Shown: piece after piece, positions 8,207 to 17,187 of the stretch
Layout of the letters: the number at the start of each line of letters is the position of its first letter
Position numbering within the stretch: position 1 is the first letter of the stretch
Origin: Bacteroidota bacterium
GTDB lineage: Bacteria; Bacteroidota; Bacteroidia; M30B66
Assembly (NCBI GenBank): GCA_947460255.1
Contig: CANHIS010000017.1
Location: 1 to 50,235, forward strand
Length of the DNA: 50,235 nt
Direction of reading: 5' to 3'
Notes under the pieces: model-generated
What the model was told of the DNA's origin: nothing
Databases searched by the model: none
Seen by the model: only the letters and a program-made list of their open reading frames with translations
Program-made: the position numbers and the translations under genes

Positions 8207-8644
8207 TTATTTATTCAGCACCAATGTGCCAGCCATTTTATCGTGCAGGGCTTGCTTCTTAGCATCGAATGCAGCCATGATGTAACCGATGAGTAAAATG
8301 ATAGCTGAAATGATTTTGGCAAAGTGGCGACCAGTGGCTTGTCCGAAGCTAATTCTATTGCCTTGCATGTCGGTTACCTTAATACCAACCGCTATTTTAC
8401 CTAAAGTGGCTTGACGCTCCGACGATTCCATGAATGCCGCATACAACCAGCCCAAAACGATATTCAAGAAATTGGCCATTAAGCCCTGCTGCTCGTAAGT
8501 GCCGCCTGTAGCATATACAATGGCTAAGCCTGCAATTGTTGTAATGAGTCCGTCGATAAAGGCGGCACCGAAGCGAATCCAAAAACCAGCGTAATCGGTT
8601 GGTTCTGTTTGAACGTAGTTTTGATCGAGTAAAAGGTCTTCCAT
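8207..8644 (-). CDS. RDD-family membrane protein
   Basis: The 145-residue protein has the RDD signature near its N-terminus (AGFWIRFGAAFIDGLI, with Arg24 and Asp31). Hydrophobic segments lie at about 27-50, 58-75 and 110-130. A characteristic 'SSERQATLGKIAVGIKV' loop precedes the last of these, and 'ALHDKMAGTLVL' closes the protein, as is usual for the family. RDD proteins are integral inner membrane proteins; some are linked to Na+/H+ transport, but the role here is unknown. I prefer the ATG at 8644 over an upstream TTG at 8680 because the family normally starts shortly before the RDD helix. The gene is transcribed away from the ccm cluster. Confidence 0.85.
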   Translation of the reverse strand: MEDLLLDQNYVQTEPTDYAGFWIRFGAAFIDGLITTIAGLAIVYATGGTYEQQGLMANFLNIVLGWLYAAFMESSERQATLGKIAVGIKVTDMQGNRISFGQATGRHFAKIISAIILLIGYIMAAFDAKKQALHDKMAGTLVLNK

Positions 8645-8780
8645 AATGATTGTAGTTTTAGGTTGAGTTTTAGAAATCAATAATAAGGTTAAAAATCAAA
8701 TTTCAATTTGAATCAGTTTTTTTTCCTGAGCATCGTGTAATTACACCCGAAATATTCCATGAGAATCACTTGTTTTCACC

Positions 8781-8788
8781 TAAATTTG
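8781..8788 (+). promoter_or_regulatory. -7 box (TAAATTTG) for the ccm cluster
   Basis: TAAATTTG fits TAnnTTTG and lies 17 bp before the ccmC ATG at 8806. It also makes the upstream in-frame TTG at 8770 an unlikely start. Confidence 0.5.
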
Positions 8789-8805
8789 TGCGCTCAAAAT
8801 CACAC

Positions 8806-9552
8806 ATGTCAACAAGCACCTCCGAAACATCTGCTATCGTTCGCCACTGGTGGAAAATAGCAGGCGTTGTTCTTGTTCTGTACTCCCTCATCTGGGGCAT
8901 GCTCGGTGCTGTGCCGCGCCTGTTTGTACTTAACGAAACCATACGCAACCTCTACTACCACGTTACCATGTGGTTTGGCATGATGGCCATGATGGGCGTT
9001 TCGCTCTTCTACAGTATTCGTTACCTCAACAAAAGCAATATCTACGACGATTTCAAGGCCGAACAATTTGCCTTTGCGGGCATCCTTCTAGGCTTGCTCG
9101 GCATCACCACTGGTAGTGTTTGGGCTCGCTTCACTTGGGGCGGTTGGTGGGTGAACGACCCGAAACTGAACGGTGCCGCAATCTCGCTGCTCATTTATTT
9201 CGCTTACCTCATCCTTAGAAACTCGATGGATGAAGAACAAAAACGTGGCCGTGTGGCTGCTGTTTACAACATCTTTGCTTTTGCATTGCTCATGGTTTTC
9301 CTCATGGTTTATCCACGCCTCAACAAAGTGGATAGTTTACACCCAGGCAATGGTGGAAATCCAGCTTTTTCTGCATACGACCTCAACAGTTCGATGCGTT
9401 TGGTGTTTTATCCAGCAGTAATTGGTTGGATCATGATCGGCACCTGGATTTCTACACTCGGCTTCAGAATTAAAAAACTTGAATACCAAAAAATGATGGA
9501 TTCCTTTTCTAACAATGGCAAAGGCATCGAATCAAACAACAATATCTTATGA
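8806..9552 (+). CDS. ccmC: Cytochrome c maturation protein CcmC (heme-handling WWD protein)
   Basis: The 248-residue inner membrane protein belongs to the heme-handling family. It has about six hydrophobic segments, a periplasmic tryptophan-rich WWD-type motif at 112-122 (WGGWWVNDPKL, with Asn where many homologues have Trp), and two conserved histidines on the same face, His52 (NLYYHVTMW) and His180 (SLHPG). In known systems CcmC loads heme onto CcmE with the help of CcmD. Here ccmD and ccmE follow directly, the former overlapping by 4 bp (ATGA). CcmA and CcmB, which normally release holo-CcmE, are not nearby. In some annotations the gene is called ccsA. Confidence 0.9.
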   Translation: MSTSTSETSAIVRHWWKIAGVVLVLYSLIWGMLGAVPRLFVLNETIRNLYYHVTMWFGMMAMMGVSLFYSIRYLNKSNIYDDFKAEQFAFAGILLGLLGITTGSVWARFTWGGWWVNDPKLNGAAISLLIYFAYLILRNSMDEEQKRGRVAAVYNIFAFALLMVFLMVYPRLNKVDSLHPGNGGNPAFSAYDLNSSMRLVFYPAVIGWIMIGTWISTLGFRIKKLEYQKMMDSFSNNGKGIESNNNIL

Positions 9553-9773
9553 AAGCGTTCAAAATCCTCTTCATTTTCTTATTGATGCTCTTCGTTACCC
9601 CATTAATGGCCACCGAAATTCCATTGGGGGCGGAAATGGCTGATGCTTTTCGCGCCGATGGTAAAATATATGTGGTAGTGGCTGTAATCGCCATCGTTTT
9701 TATTGGCTTAGCCGTTTGGCTTTTCCGCCTCGACCGAAAGATTAGCCGCCTCGAAAAGAACCATAAATCCTAA
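9549..9773 (+). CDS. ccmD: CcmD-like small membrane protein
   Basis: The 74-residue protein has an N-terminal hydrophobic segment that may be a signal peptide (ending PLMA), then a short extramembrane stretch, a single membrane helix around 40-60 (VVVAVIAIVFIGLAVWLF) and a basic cytoplasmic tail. Size, topology and position between ccmC and ccmE match CcmD, which stabilises the CcmC-CcmE heme complex. It overlaps the ccmC stop by 4 bp, suggesting translational coupling. Sequence conservation in CcmD is low, so the assignment rests mainly on context. Confidence 0.75.
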   Translation: MKAFKILFIFLLMLFVTPLMATEIPLGAEMADAFRADGKIYVVVAVIAIVFIGLAVWLFRLDRKISRLEKNHKS

Positions 9774-9780
9774 TCAGGCC

Positions 9781-10197
9781 ATGAAAAAAACACACATCAT
9801 TGCCATTCTGCTCATTGCGGTTGCTATCGGCACCATCTTAAGCACCTTCCTCGATTCCTCTACCTACGCTTCCTTTACCGAAGCCATGGAAACTCCAGGG
9901 AAAGAATTTCACGTAGCTGGCAAACTCAACACTGCCAAGGAAATGAGTTACAATCCCGAAAAAAATGCTAACCTGTTTACCTTCTATCTAGTCGACAATG
10001 AAGGACTAGAAAAAAAGGTACTCTTTAACGGCTCAAAACCACAAGACTTCGAACGGTCAGAATCGGTTGTGATTACCGGAAAGGTGAAAGGCAACGATTT
10101 CATCGCCGACAAAATTCTCATGAAGTGCCCAAGTAAATACAACGACGGAAAAGAAGAACTGAAGGAGTTCAAATCGGCTCCATCTGCCTCTCTTTAA
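9781..10197 (+). CDS. ccmE: CcmE heme chaperone, CxxxY variant
   Basis: The 138-residue protein has an N-terminal membrane anchor (about 5-22) and an OB-fold domain (about 42-118) with the usual ending 'VVITGKVKGNDFIADKIL'. Family members carry heme covalently on the His of an HxxxY motif; at that position this protein has Cys116-Pro-Ser-Lys-Tyr120, so the residue is Cys. A CxxxY form is known from archaea and some sulfate reducers, where the pathway also lacks CcmH. The gene lies 8 bp after ccmD and 21 bp before ccmF in an apparent operon. The reading frame around the motif is clean, so the change is not a frameshift effect. Confidence 0.9.
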   Translation: MKKTHIIAILLIAVAIGTILSTFLDSSTYASFTEAMETPGKEFHVAGKLNTAKEMSYNPEKNANLFTFYLVDNEGLEKKVLFNGSKPQDFERSESVVITGKVKGNDFIADKILMKCPSKYNDGKEELKEFKSAPSASL

Positions 10198-10218
10198 GCA
10201 AAATACTGAACCCAAAAA

Positions 10219-12852
10219 ATGATCGATTACCAAGGCGAACACTTGATCTGGGGGCAATTAGGCCACCTCTTTACTATACTTTCTTTTGTAGGTGCATTGC
10301 TCTCCACCATTGCCTACACCTTCGCACACAAAGACCGTCTTTTGCCCGAAGCCAAACAGTGGAAAACCATCGCCAGAACAGGATTTCTCGTTCACTCGGT
10401 TGCCGTTATCGGAATCATCGTAGTGTTGTTCTGGATGCTCTTTAACCACTACTTCGAATTCCACTACGTTTGGCAACACTCCAACAAGGAAATGCCGATG
10501 CAATACATCCTTTCCTGTTTTTGGGAAGGACAAGAAGGGAGCTTCCTCCTTTGGACTTTCTGGAACATGGTGCTGGCAAACCTCCTGATGCGCATTGCTG
10601 GCGCTTGGGAATTTACCACAATGGCCATCATTTCGATGGTACAAATGTTCCTCGCATCGATGCTTCTGGGCGTTTACATTGGCGATGCACACATCGGAAG
10701 CAGTCCGTTCTTGTTACTGCGCAATCATGCCGATTTCATGCACCTGCCTTTTGTGCAGTCGGCGAATTACTTGCAATCTTTAGATGGCCGCGGACTCAAT
10801 CCGTTGCTTCAAAATTGGTGGATGACCATTCACCCGCCAACCCTTTTCTTGGGCTTCTCCTCTACCCTGTTTCCTTTTGCATTTGCACTCGCAGGCTTGT
10901 GGAAAGGTGAATTCCGCGAATGGATTAAGCCTGCACTGCCGTGGACGTTCTTCGGAATTTCCATCCTCGGCACTGGAATCCTCATGGGAGGCGCTTGGGC
11001 ATACGAAGCCTTGAGTTTTGGCGGCTTCTGGGCGTGGGATCCTGTAGAAAATGCTTCCCTCGTGCCTTGGTTAACCTTCGTGGCTGGCGGTCACATTATG
11101 CTGGTAAACAAAAACAAAGGTCAATCACTGCTCACCGCGATATTCCTCATTTTCATCACCTTCATCCTCATCCTTTACTCAACCTTCCTCACACGAAGTG
11201 GAATATTGGGCGACTCTTCGGTACATGCCTTTACAGACTTGGGCATGACGGGGCAGTTGTTGATTTACTTGCTGTTCTTCATTTGGCTGCCATCCGCATT
11301 TATGCTCAAAGGCAATCAGCTCACCATTTGGTTAGCCATTAGTGGTTCGTTGCTGGTGATTAGCTTGGCCACTGGATTCATGAAGTTGGTTACGGCGGCA
11401 TTCCTCATCGCTTCACTCATTATCCTCTTTAGAGGCGTGAACAAAGCTTTGCCGAAACAAACGGATGAAGAAAGTGCCACATCTCGAGAGTTTTGGATGT
11501 TTGTGGGCGCTTTGGTATTGCTCATTTCTGCCTTTCAGATTACCTTCAGCACCTCCACGCCGGTGATCAATAAATTTCTGTCTGGAAATCTCGCCAACCT
11601 ATTCGCCTCGCTCAACGAGATGATGCCCAACGAGATGTTCAAAAAACTTTCGGAAGCGAAACTGGCCCCTCAAAAGGATGTAATTGCACACTACAACGCT
11701 TGGCAAGTACCTTTTGCCTTGGTAATTGCAGTGCTGATGGCCTTTACACAATTCTTGAAGTACAAGAAAACCAACATGGGCGACTTTTGGAAAAAAATCC
11801 TCATTCCAATCGGTGTTTCATTGGTACTTACTGGCTTGCTGGCGGTTTTGGTTGAACTGTCGGATAAAATGCTGCTTCTGCTCATGTTTGCTTCTTTGTT
11901 CACCGTTGTGGCCAACATGGATTACTTGTTTAGAGTGCTCAAAGGAAAAATGCCAAAAGCAGGTCCGTCGATTGCCCATATTGGTTTCGGCTTGGTGCTT
12001 CTCGGTGCTTTAATTTCGACGGGTAAACAGGAGTTTATTTCGAAGAACGCCAGCGCTTTCGATTTGGGAAAAGACTTCCCGAACAACGAAAACATCTTGC
12101 TGGCACGCAACGACACTGTGAAGATGGGCGACTACCATGTGGCTTACCGCGGCGATTCAACTGCGGGTATCAACATTTATTACAACGTCGATTATTTCAA
12201 GAAGAACGAGCAAGGCAAGTACAGCAAAGAATTTACGCTACATCCATTTATCCAAACCAACCCACGGATGGGCAATGTGGCTGAACCTGCAACAAAACAC
12301 TTCCTCCACAAAGACATTTTCACCCACGTTACATACGCCAAAGTTGAAACGCCAGAGGAGAAAACCAAGAAAAAGGACGGCTGGCAAGATCCACAAGACT
12401 ACCAATTGCGCCAAGGCGACACTGTGTTTACCAGCAATGCCATGGTGATTTTGGAAGGCTTAGAAAAAAGTGTTGATCCAGTCAAGTACAAACTGCAGGC
12501 ATCGGATATTGCAGTAGGTGCAAAACTCAAGGTGATGGGCCTCAACGGCGATGTTGGAATGGTTATGCCCGTTTACATCATCAGAGGGTTTTCGACCGCC
12601 TCGATTGATACCACCTTGGATGCAAAAGGCTTGCAGTTTAGCCTCTGGAAGATAGATCCTGAAAAGGAAAGCTTCCACATTCGAATTGCAGAAAAAACAA
12701 CCAATGCAGGCGACTTCATCATCTTGAAAGCCATTGTATTTCCCGGCATCAATATTTTGTGGCTAGGCTGTATTTTGATGGCCATCGGAACCACGCTCGC
12801 TGTTTGGAACCGCATCAAAAAGCCAGCTAAAACCCTTGCAACCGACCAATAA
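10219..12852 (+). CDS. ccmF: Cytochrome c heme lyase subunit CcmF
   Basis: The 877-residue multi-spanning inner membrane protein transfers heme from CcmE to apocytochrome c. Diagnostic features are 'GLNPLLQNWWMTIHPP' (192-207, with His205), the WWD-type motif 'GGFWAWDPVENAS' (268-280) and a conserved His292 (GGHIMLVNK). Many more hydrophobic segments follow, then a periplasmic domain (about 600-840) and a last helix near 850. The length is greater than the E. coli protein because of the large C-terminal periplasmic domain. It follows ccmE by 21 bp. No ccmH or ccmG gene is seen in the cluster. Confidence 0.92.
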   Translation: MIDYQGEHLIWGQLGHLFTILSFVGALLSTIAYTFAHKDRLLPEAKQWKTIARTGFLVHSVAVIGIIVVLFWMLFNHYFEFHYVWQHSNKEMPMQYILSCFWEGQEGSFLLWTFWNMVLANLLMRIAGAWEFTTMAIISMVQMFLASMLLGVYIGDAHIGSSPFLLLRNHADFMHLPFVQSANYLQSLDGRGLNPLLQNWWMTIHPPTLFLGFSSTLFPFAFALAGLWKGEFREWIKPALPWTFFGISILGTGILMGGAWAYEALSFGGFWAWDPVENASLVPWLTFVAGGHIMLVNKNKGQSLLTAIFLIFITFILILYSTFLTRSGILGDSSVHAFTDLGMTGQLLIYLLFFIWLPSAFMLKGNQLTIWLAISGSLLVISLATGFMKLVTAAFLIASLIILFRGVNKALPKQTDEESATSREFWMFVGALVLLISAFQITFSTSTPVINKFLSGNLANLFASLNEMMPNEMFKKLSEAKLAPQKDVIAHYNAWQVPFALVIAVLMAFTQFLKYKKTNMGDFWKKILIPIGVSLVLTGLLAVLVELSDKMLLLLMFASLFTVVANMDYLFRVLKGKMPKAGPSIAHIGFGLVLLGALISTGKQEFISKNASAFDLGKDFPNNENILLARNDTVKMGDYHVAYRGDSTAGINIYYNVDYFKKNEQGKYSKEFTLHPFIQTNPRMGNVAEPATKHFLHKDIFTHVTYAKVETPEEKTKKKDGWQDPQDYQLRQGDTVFTSNAMVILEGLEKSVDPVKYKLQASDIAVGAKLKVMGLNGDVGMVMPVYIIRGFSTASIDTTLDAKGLQFSLWKIDPEKESFHIRIAEKTTNAGDFIILKAIVFPGINILWLGCILMAIGTTLAVWNRIKKPAKTLATDQ

Positions 12853-13600
12853 AATACGCATAGTTGGTACGGGTAAACTAGCCGAATCGCTGCTGATGTT
12901 GTTCGATCAGCATTCGGAATACGAGGTTATTTTGGTAGGCAGAAATGCTGAAAGGATGAACCACCTGCAATCGAAGTTTGGATTAAAGACCAACAACGAT
13001 CCTTCGATTAGAACCCCCATTTTACTCTGCGTTCCCGATGCGCATATTGGAAACGTTGCGCAAACATGGATCCATCAAGCTTCCCTGTTCGTGCACTTTT
13101 CGGGCGCCACTTCGATCGATATTTTGCCCAAAACGTCTAACGGAAACGCGGTCTGCTGGCCGGCACAATCGTTCGGAGATCCAGCATCAGTAGTTTGGAA
13201 AGATGTGCCCATGTTTACCGAATCGGATGGTGAAAAAGGCGCACAGTTCCTAGAAAGCTTCTTGAAAATCACTGAAGCTCAGTCGTTCGCACTCACTTCC
13301 GCCGACAGGCAAAAAATGCACATGACAGCCGTTTTCATGAACAACTTCGTGAATCATCTTGCATTTACAGCCCGCCAATACTGCCTAAAAAACGATTTGC
13401 CTTTCGAAGCCTTGCTACCACTGATGGAGAAAACCGTTTCGATGGTGCGTTACCCCGGTCCTGATATTGCGCAAACGGGTCCTGCACGCCGAAACGACCA
13501 ACGTACCATGCAGATTCACAAAGATTTAATGGGCGACAATCCAGAAATGATTGAAATCTATGAAATGTTGAGTAAACAAATTATTCAGCGCTATATTTGA
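12836..13600 (+). CDS. Rossmann-fold DUF2520 protein (putative NAD(P)-dependent oxidoreductase)
   Basis: The 254-residue protein has an N-terminal dinucleotide-binding fold (IRIVGTGKLAESLL, glycines at 11 and 13) and the helical C-terminal domain of the DUF2520 family (about 125-250, with 'HMTAVFMNNFVNHL' and 'TGPARRNDQRTMQIH'). The family resembles F420/NADP and ketopantoate reductases, but its substrate is unknown. There is no ATG before the glycine motif. The TTG at 12836 gives the expected N-terminus and overlaps the end of ccmF by 17 bp, so coupled translation is likely. Conserved company with the prenyltransferase and maf is common in this phylum. Confidence 0.82.
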   Translation: MQPTNKIRIVGTGKLAESLLMLFDQHSEYEVILVGRNAERMNHLQSKFGLKTNNDPSIRTPILLCVPDAHIGNVAQTWIHQASLFVHFSGATSIDILPKTSNGNAVCWPAQSFGDPASVVWKDVPMFTESDGEKGAQFLESFLKITEAQSFALTSADRQKMHMTAVFMNNFVNHLAFTARQYCLKNDLPFEALLPLMEKTVSMVRYPGPDIAQTGPARRNDQRTMQIHKDLMGDNPEMIEIYEMLSKQIIQRYI

Positions 13601-13603
13601 GGC

Positions 13604-14599
13604 ATGACAGGCTATCTGAGAATTATCCGACTTCCGAATCTGCTCATCATAGCAGCCACGATGTTAGCTGTACGCTATGGATTGCTCGAAACCCTTTGGC
13701 ACCATGGCATTACGCTATTGCTCAACGAAGGTTTTCTGCCTCAAGGTATTGGTTTGCACATGAAAACCTTCGATTTTGGCTTGCTTGTAATCTCCACCCT
13801 TTTTATTGCAGCTGCAGGCTACATTATTAACGATTATTTCGATACCAAAACCGACCGAATCAACAAGCCCGACCGTGTGGTGGTAGGCAAAACAATTTCG
13901 CGGCGTTGGGCCATCACTTGGCACCTAGTATTAAGTTTCCTCGGACTTTTAATTGCTGCTTATTTAGCTTGGAAATGCGGAAACAAAAAGATTGCAGTGC
14001 TTCAGTTTATAAGCATTGTAGCGCTCTGGTTTTACTCATCACACCTCAAAAAACAGATGCTTTCGGGCAACATCCTTATTGCACTTTTGGCGGCAATGGT
14101 GCCCATTACTACAGGCATTTTCGAATTTTCTAACGGCGCACTTTTATCGCTCGAAATTATAAATGTTAATGCCAGCAACGTCGGCACAACCTTGCTCAAA
14201 GAAGGTATGGTGATGGTGATTGGCTACTCGATTTTCGCGTTTTTATCGAACCTCGTTCGCGAAATTGTAAAAGACATCGAAGATATGGATGGCGATCTTG
14301 AACAAGGTTGCCGCACATTGCCCATCGTTGCTGGCGAACACCAAGCAAGATTCATTGCGATGAGTGTGGCCATGTTTACCCTCATTACGCTGGGCTTGAT
14401 CATGAAATACCTTTGGAGTTACGGACTTTACGAAATGTTTTGGTACCTCGCTGTGGCAGTTCAATTGCCTTTGGTTTGGCTGCTATTCACATTGTGGAAT
14501 GCGATCGAAAAAGCAGATTACACCCGCGCATCCTTGATTTGCAAAATCTTGATTGTAACAGGCGTCTTGTCGATGGTGGTTTTTAGATTTACCTTTTAA
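13604..14599 (+). CDS. UbiA-family prenyltransferase (geranylgeranylglycerol-phosphate synthase-like)
   Basis: The 331-residue integral membrane protein carries both Asp-rich motifs of the UbiA superfamily: Asn76-Asp77-x-x-Asp80-x-x-x-Asp84 (NDYFDTKTD) and Asp224-x-x-Asp-x-x-x-Asp231 (DIEDMDGD). These bind the Mg2+-prenyl diphosphate. About eight membrane helices surround them. In Bacteroidota this subfamily is often annotated as geranylgeranylglycerol-phosphate geranylgeranyltransferase, but menaquinone or heme O pathways cannot be excluded from sequence alone. It starts 3 bp after the DUF2520 gene and ends 1 bp before maf, so the three are probably one transcript. Confidence 0.85.
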   Translation: MTGYLRIIRLPNLLIIAATMLAVRYGLLETLWHHGITLLLNEGFLPQGIGLHMKTFDFGLLVISTLFIAAAGYIINDYFDTKTDRINKPDRVVVGKTISRRWAITWHLVLSFLGLLIAAYLAWKCGNKKIAVLQFISIVALWFYSSHLKKQMLSGNILIALLAAMVPITTGIFEFSNGALLSLEIINVNASNVGTTLLKEGMVMVIGYSIFAFLSNLVREIVKDIEDMDGDLEQGCRTLPIVAGEHQARFIAMSVAMFTLITLGLIMKYLWSYGLYEMFWYLAVAVQLPLVWLLFTLWNAIEKADYTRASLICKILIVTGVLSMVVFRFTF

Positions 14600-14600
14600 C

Positions 14601-15185
14601 ATGATGATTTCCAATACACTAGCTGGCCGTCAAATCGTGCTGGCATCTGGATCGCCCCGCCGAAAAGAACTCCTTGCAGCTATTGTTCCCGATTTCATCG
14701 TTCGTGTTCCTCAGGTAGATGAGGCGTTCCCAGTTTCCCTCCGGGGAAAGGAAATCGCGGAATACCTAGCAGAAATAAAGGCAAATGCAGCATTGCAGTC
14801 GCTTGCAGCCAACGAGATTGCCCTCACATCCGACACGATCGTTTGGCTAGGCGATGAAGTGCTCAACAAACCTGAAAATGCCTCAGAAGCAGCAGAAATG
14901 CTACGAAAACTTTCAGGTCGTGAACACCAAGTAATTACCGCCATCGCCTTGGTAGATCACACGAAAAAAGTCTTGCTGAGCGACACCACTCAAGTACATT
15001 TTAAAACACTCTCCGAAGAGGAGATTGAGTTTTATGTGAGCCAGTTCAAACCATTCGACAAAGCCGGAGCTTATGGTATTCAAGAATGGATTGGCTTTGT
15101 GGGCGTTACAAAAATCGAAGGTTCATTTTATACTGTGATGGGCTTGCCCGTTCATTTGGTATATGATGCTTTAAAGGCTTTCTGA
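14601..15185 (+). CDS. maf: Maf-family nucleoside triphosphate pyrophosphatase
   Basis: The 194-residue protein has the Maf hallmark 'LASGSPRRKELL' (residues 14-25), the acidic 'ALTSDTIVW' segment that holds the catalytic Asp, and 'FDKAGAYGIQEW' toward the end. Maf proteins hydrolyse non-canonical or modified NTPs (dTTP/UTP/pseudo-UTP types) in the cytoplasm and were originally linked to septum inhibition. The stop codon of the upstream prenyltransferase is 1 bp away. Two ATG codons stand in tandem at 14601 and 14604, either of which may be used. Confidence 0.92.
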   Translation: MMISNTLAGRQIVLASGSPRRKELLAAIVPDFIVRVPQVDEAFPVSLRGKEIAEYLAEIKANAALQSLAANEIALTSDTIVWLGDEVLNKPENASEAAEMLRKLSGREHQVITAIALVDHTKKVLLSDTTQVHFKTLSEEEIEFYVSQFKPFDKAGAYGIQEWIGFVGVTKIEGSFYTVMGLPVHLVYDALKAF

Positions 15186-15224
15186 GTCATAAAACTTTAG
15201 TACTTTGCGGACTTTCACGCTACA

Positions 15225-17030
15225 ATGAAGAAAACCGCTACCCTATTACTTTTGCTTTTCACGAGCATCTCACTTTTTTCACAAATTGGCAATTCTACTT
15301 GTGAAAATGCACTTCAAATTTGTTTTGAGTCGCCTATTACTTATCCCGCCACTGTAGGTGCTGGTGCTGCTGAAGTAGGTCCAGATTATGGATGCTTGAA
15401 CACACGCCCCAATCCAGGTTGGTTCTATTTTAAGGTCGATACACCTGGCGATCATCAGCTTTTTATCACCAATTCAAACAACCGCGATTTAGACTTTATC
15501 GTATATGGTCCGTTTGCCGAAGAAAACAACTGGTGCGACTCACTCACAGCCTTAAAAACTGTTGATTGCAGCTATGTAGGCGGAGCAACAGAAACGGCCA
15601 ATTTCAATTCAATAAACAGCGGCGATTATTACGTTTTGATGATTACCAATTTTGCCAACCTAGCAACCAATGTCAGCGTTGTGCAAAATGGTGGAATCGG
15701 CACATTTAGCTGCAATTTCGTAGCGCCATGTTTAATCTCCGGTTTAACTGTAACACCTTCTTCCTGCGATACATTAACCAATTTATACAGCCTAACGGGC
15801 CAAGTTTGGACATTCAACCCGCCTTCAGCTAATGTGCTCAACATTTCAGTTGGTGAACAATCAGTCGAGATAAACGGACCATTCACCGGTCAAACAAACT
15901 TTACCCTCAACGGATTGTCTTCAAACGGAGCCACAGAAAACCTCATTGCTACATTTTTGGCCAATACCAGCTGTACAGCTTCGATATTGTTCGTAGCACC
16001 AGAAGGATGCTTGCCTTGCACAACTACGGTTACTAGCAACAGCCCGGTTTGCTTGGGCGACACCGTTCGCATTACCACCAGTTTAGAAGGTAGTGGAACA
16101 TTTCAATGGACAGGCCCGTCGTTCTTCACATCTTTCTCGCAAAACCCTGAATTTGTAGCAGATTCAATAAGCTCAGCCGGTAATTATTCGGTTATCATCA
16201 CAGGCGAAAACTGCGCAGCAACACGTGATATCGACATCGAAATTCTCAACACGCCAGCTGCACAAATCACCACAGTTGAAAACGAAGTTTGTGAAGGCGA
16301 AATCCTCTTCCTTTCGGCTGCCGATGTACCATTTGGCAATTTTGAGTGGGTAGGTCCGAACGGATTCACTGCCAATTCTCGCAACACCATTGTAAGCAAT
16401 GCTACACCAGCAGCCACTGGCGATTACATTATCACCTTGAGCTTAGACGGATGCATTGGCAAACCCGACACCATTTCTGCCACTATTTTTCCTTCGCCAG
16501 TAATTACACTCTCTGGGCCGTCGCAAGTTGATCCAAGCCAGAACACCAGCGTTTTCGAAGTATCTGGTGCAGATGGCTTAGTTTATTTTTGGAATTTCCT
16601 TGGCAATTCAAGTCTCATTTCAAATGTGCTCTATTCTGTTGACAAAGACACCGCAATCGTGTTTTGGGACGGTGGCGAAGGAAACCTAAGTGCGCAGGTT
16701 ATTGGCATAGACCAAAACGGCTGCTATTCTGAAAGTGTAACCCTCGAAATCCAAGTCGAAATCCCTACAGGAATCAACAATCTACAAAGCACAGCTAACA
16801 TTAAGTTGTTTCCCAATCCGGCACAGGATCGTGTAAAATTTTATGTTCCTTCGGAGGATATGGAATTCCGTTGCTTGGATCTTTCGGGCCGCACCGTGTT
16901 GCACAAGATGGCATTGCCTGCAGGCTATCATGAAGAAGATTTCAGCACCATGGAAGCTGGATGCTACTTCATAGAGCTTAGCAACCAACAACGGAAGTAT
17001 TCGGCCAAACTGATCATCAACAAGCCTTAA
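15225..17030 (+). CDS. T9SS-secreted protein with PKD/Ig-like repeats
   Basis: The 601-residue protein has a signal peptide (residues 1-20, ending LFSQ), an N-terminal domain of about 150 residues rich in Cys pairs with 'GWFYFKVDTPGDHQLFI', which looks like a carbohydrate-binding-type beta-sandwich, then Ig/PKD-like repeats with 'VCLGDTVRITT' and 'VCEGEILFLSA' patterns. It ends in a type A sorting domain ('IKLFPNPAQDRVKFYV', 'AGCYFIELSNQQRKYSAKLII'). Such proteins are typically adhesins or gliding-surface proteins. It lies 39 bp after maf but is functionally unrelated to it. Confidence 0.8.
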   Translation: MKKTATLLLLLFTSISLFSQIGNSTCENALQICFESPITYPATVGAGAAEVGPDYGCLNTRPNPGWFYFKVDTPGDHQLFITNSNNRDLDFIVYGPFAEENNWCDSLTALKTVDCSYVGGATETANFNSINSGDYYVLMITNFANLATNVSVVQNGGIGTFSCNFVAPCLISGLTVTPSSCDTLTNLYSLTGQVWTFNPPSANVLNISVGEQSVEINGPFTGQTNFTLNGLSSNGATENLIATFLANTSCTASILFVAPEGCLPCTTTVTSNSPVCLGDTVRITTSLEGSGTFQWTGPSFFTSFSQNPEFVADSISSAGNYSVIITGENCAATRDIDIEILNTPAAQITTVENEVCEGEILFLSAADVPFGNFEWVGPNGFTANSRNTIVSNATPAATGDYIITLSLDGCIGKPDTISATIFPSPVITLSGPSQVDPSQNTSVFEVSGADGLVYFWNFLGNSSLISNVLYSVDKDTAIVFWDGGEGNLSAQVIGIDQNGCYSESVTLEIQVEIPTGINNLQSTANIKLFPNPAQDRVKFYVPSEDMEFRCLDLSGRTVLHKMALPAGYHEEDFSTMEAGCYFIELSNQQRKYSAKLIINKP

Positions 17031-17158
17031 CAGCACGATTACAAAGGAATATTCACGTAATTTCTGCATAGAAACATTCGATTGGAAAGGCTGACTAAAC
17101 AGTCCAATTAAATTCCGATGAAAGGCGCTATTCATCATGATTGGTAAAGCTATTTGAT

Positions 17159-17166
17159 TAATTTTG
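17159..17166 (+). promoter_or_regulatory. -7 box (TAATTTTG) for the DUF1573-yajC unit
   Basis: TAATTTTG fits TAnnTTTG and lies 21 bp before the ATG at 17188. A TTG at 17141-17143, 15 bp upstream of the box, could be a short-spaced -33 element. Confidence 0.5.
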
Positions 17167-17187
17167 CAGCCTCATTTGAGCACACAC

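Noticed and set aside
10470-10910. 146-codon frame inside ccmF
   Set aside because: It is a shadow of ccmF in another frame, rich in Cys, His and Arg, without domain features.
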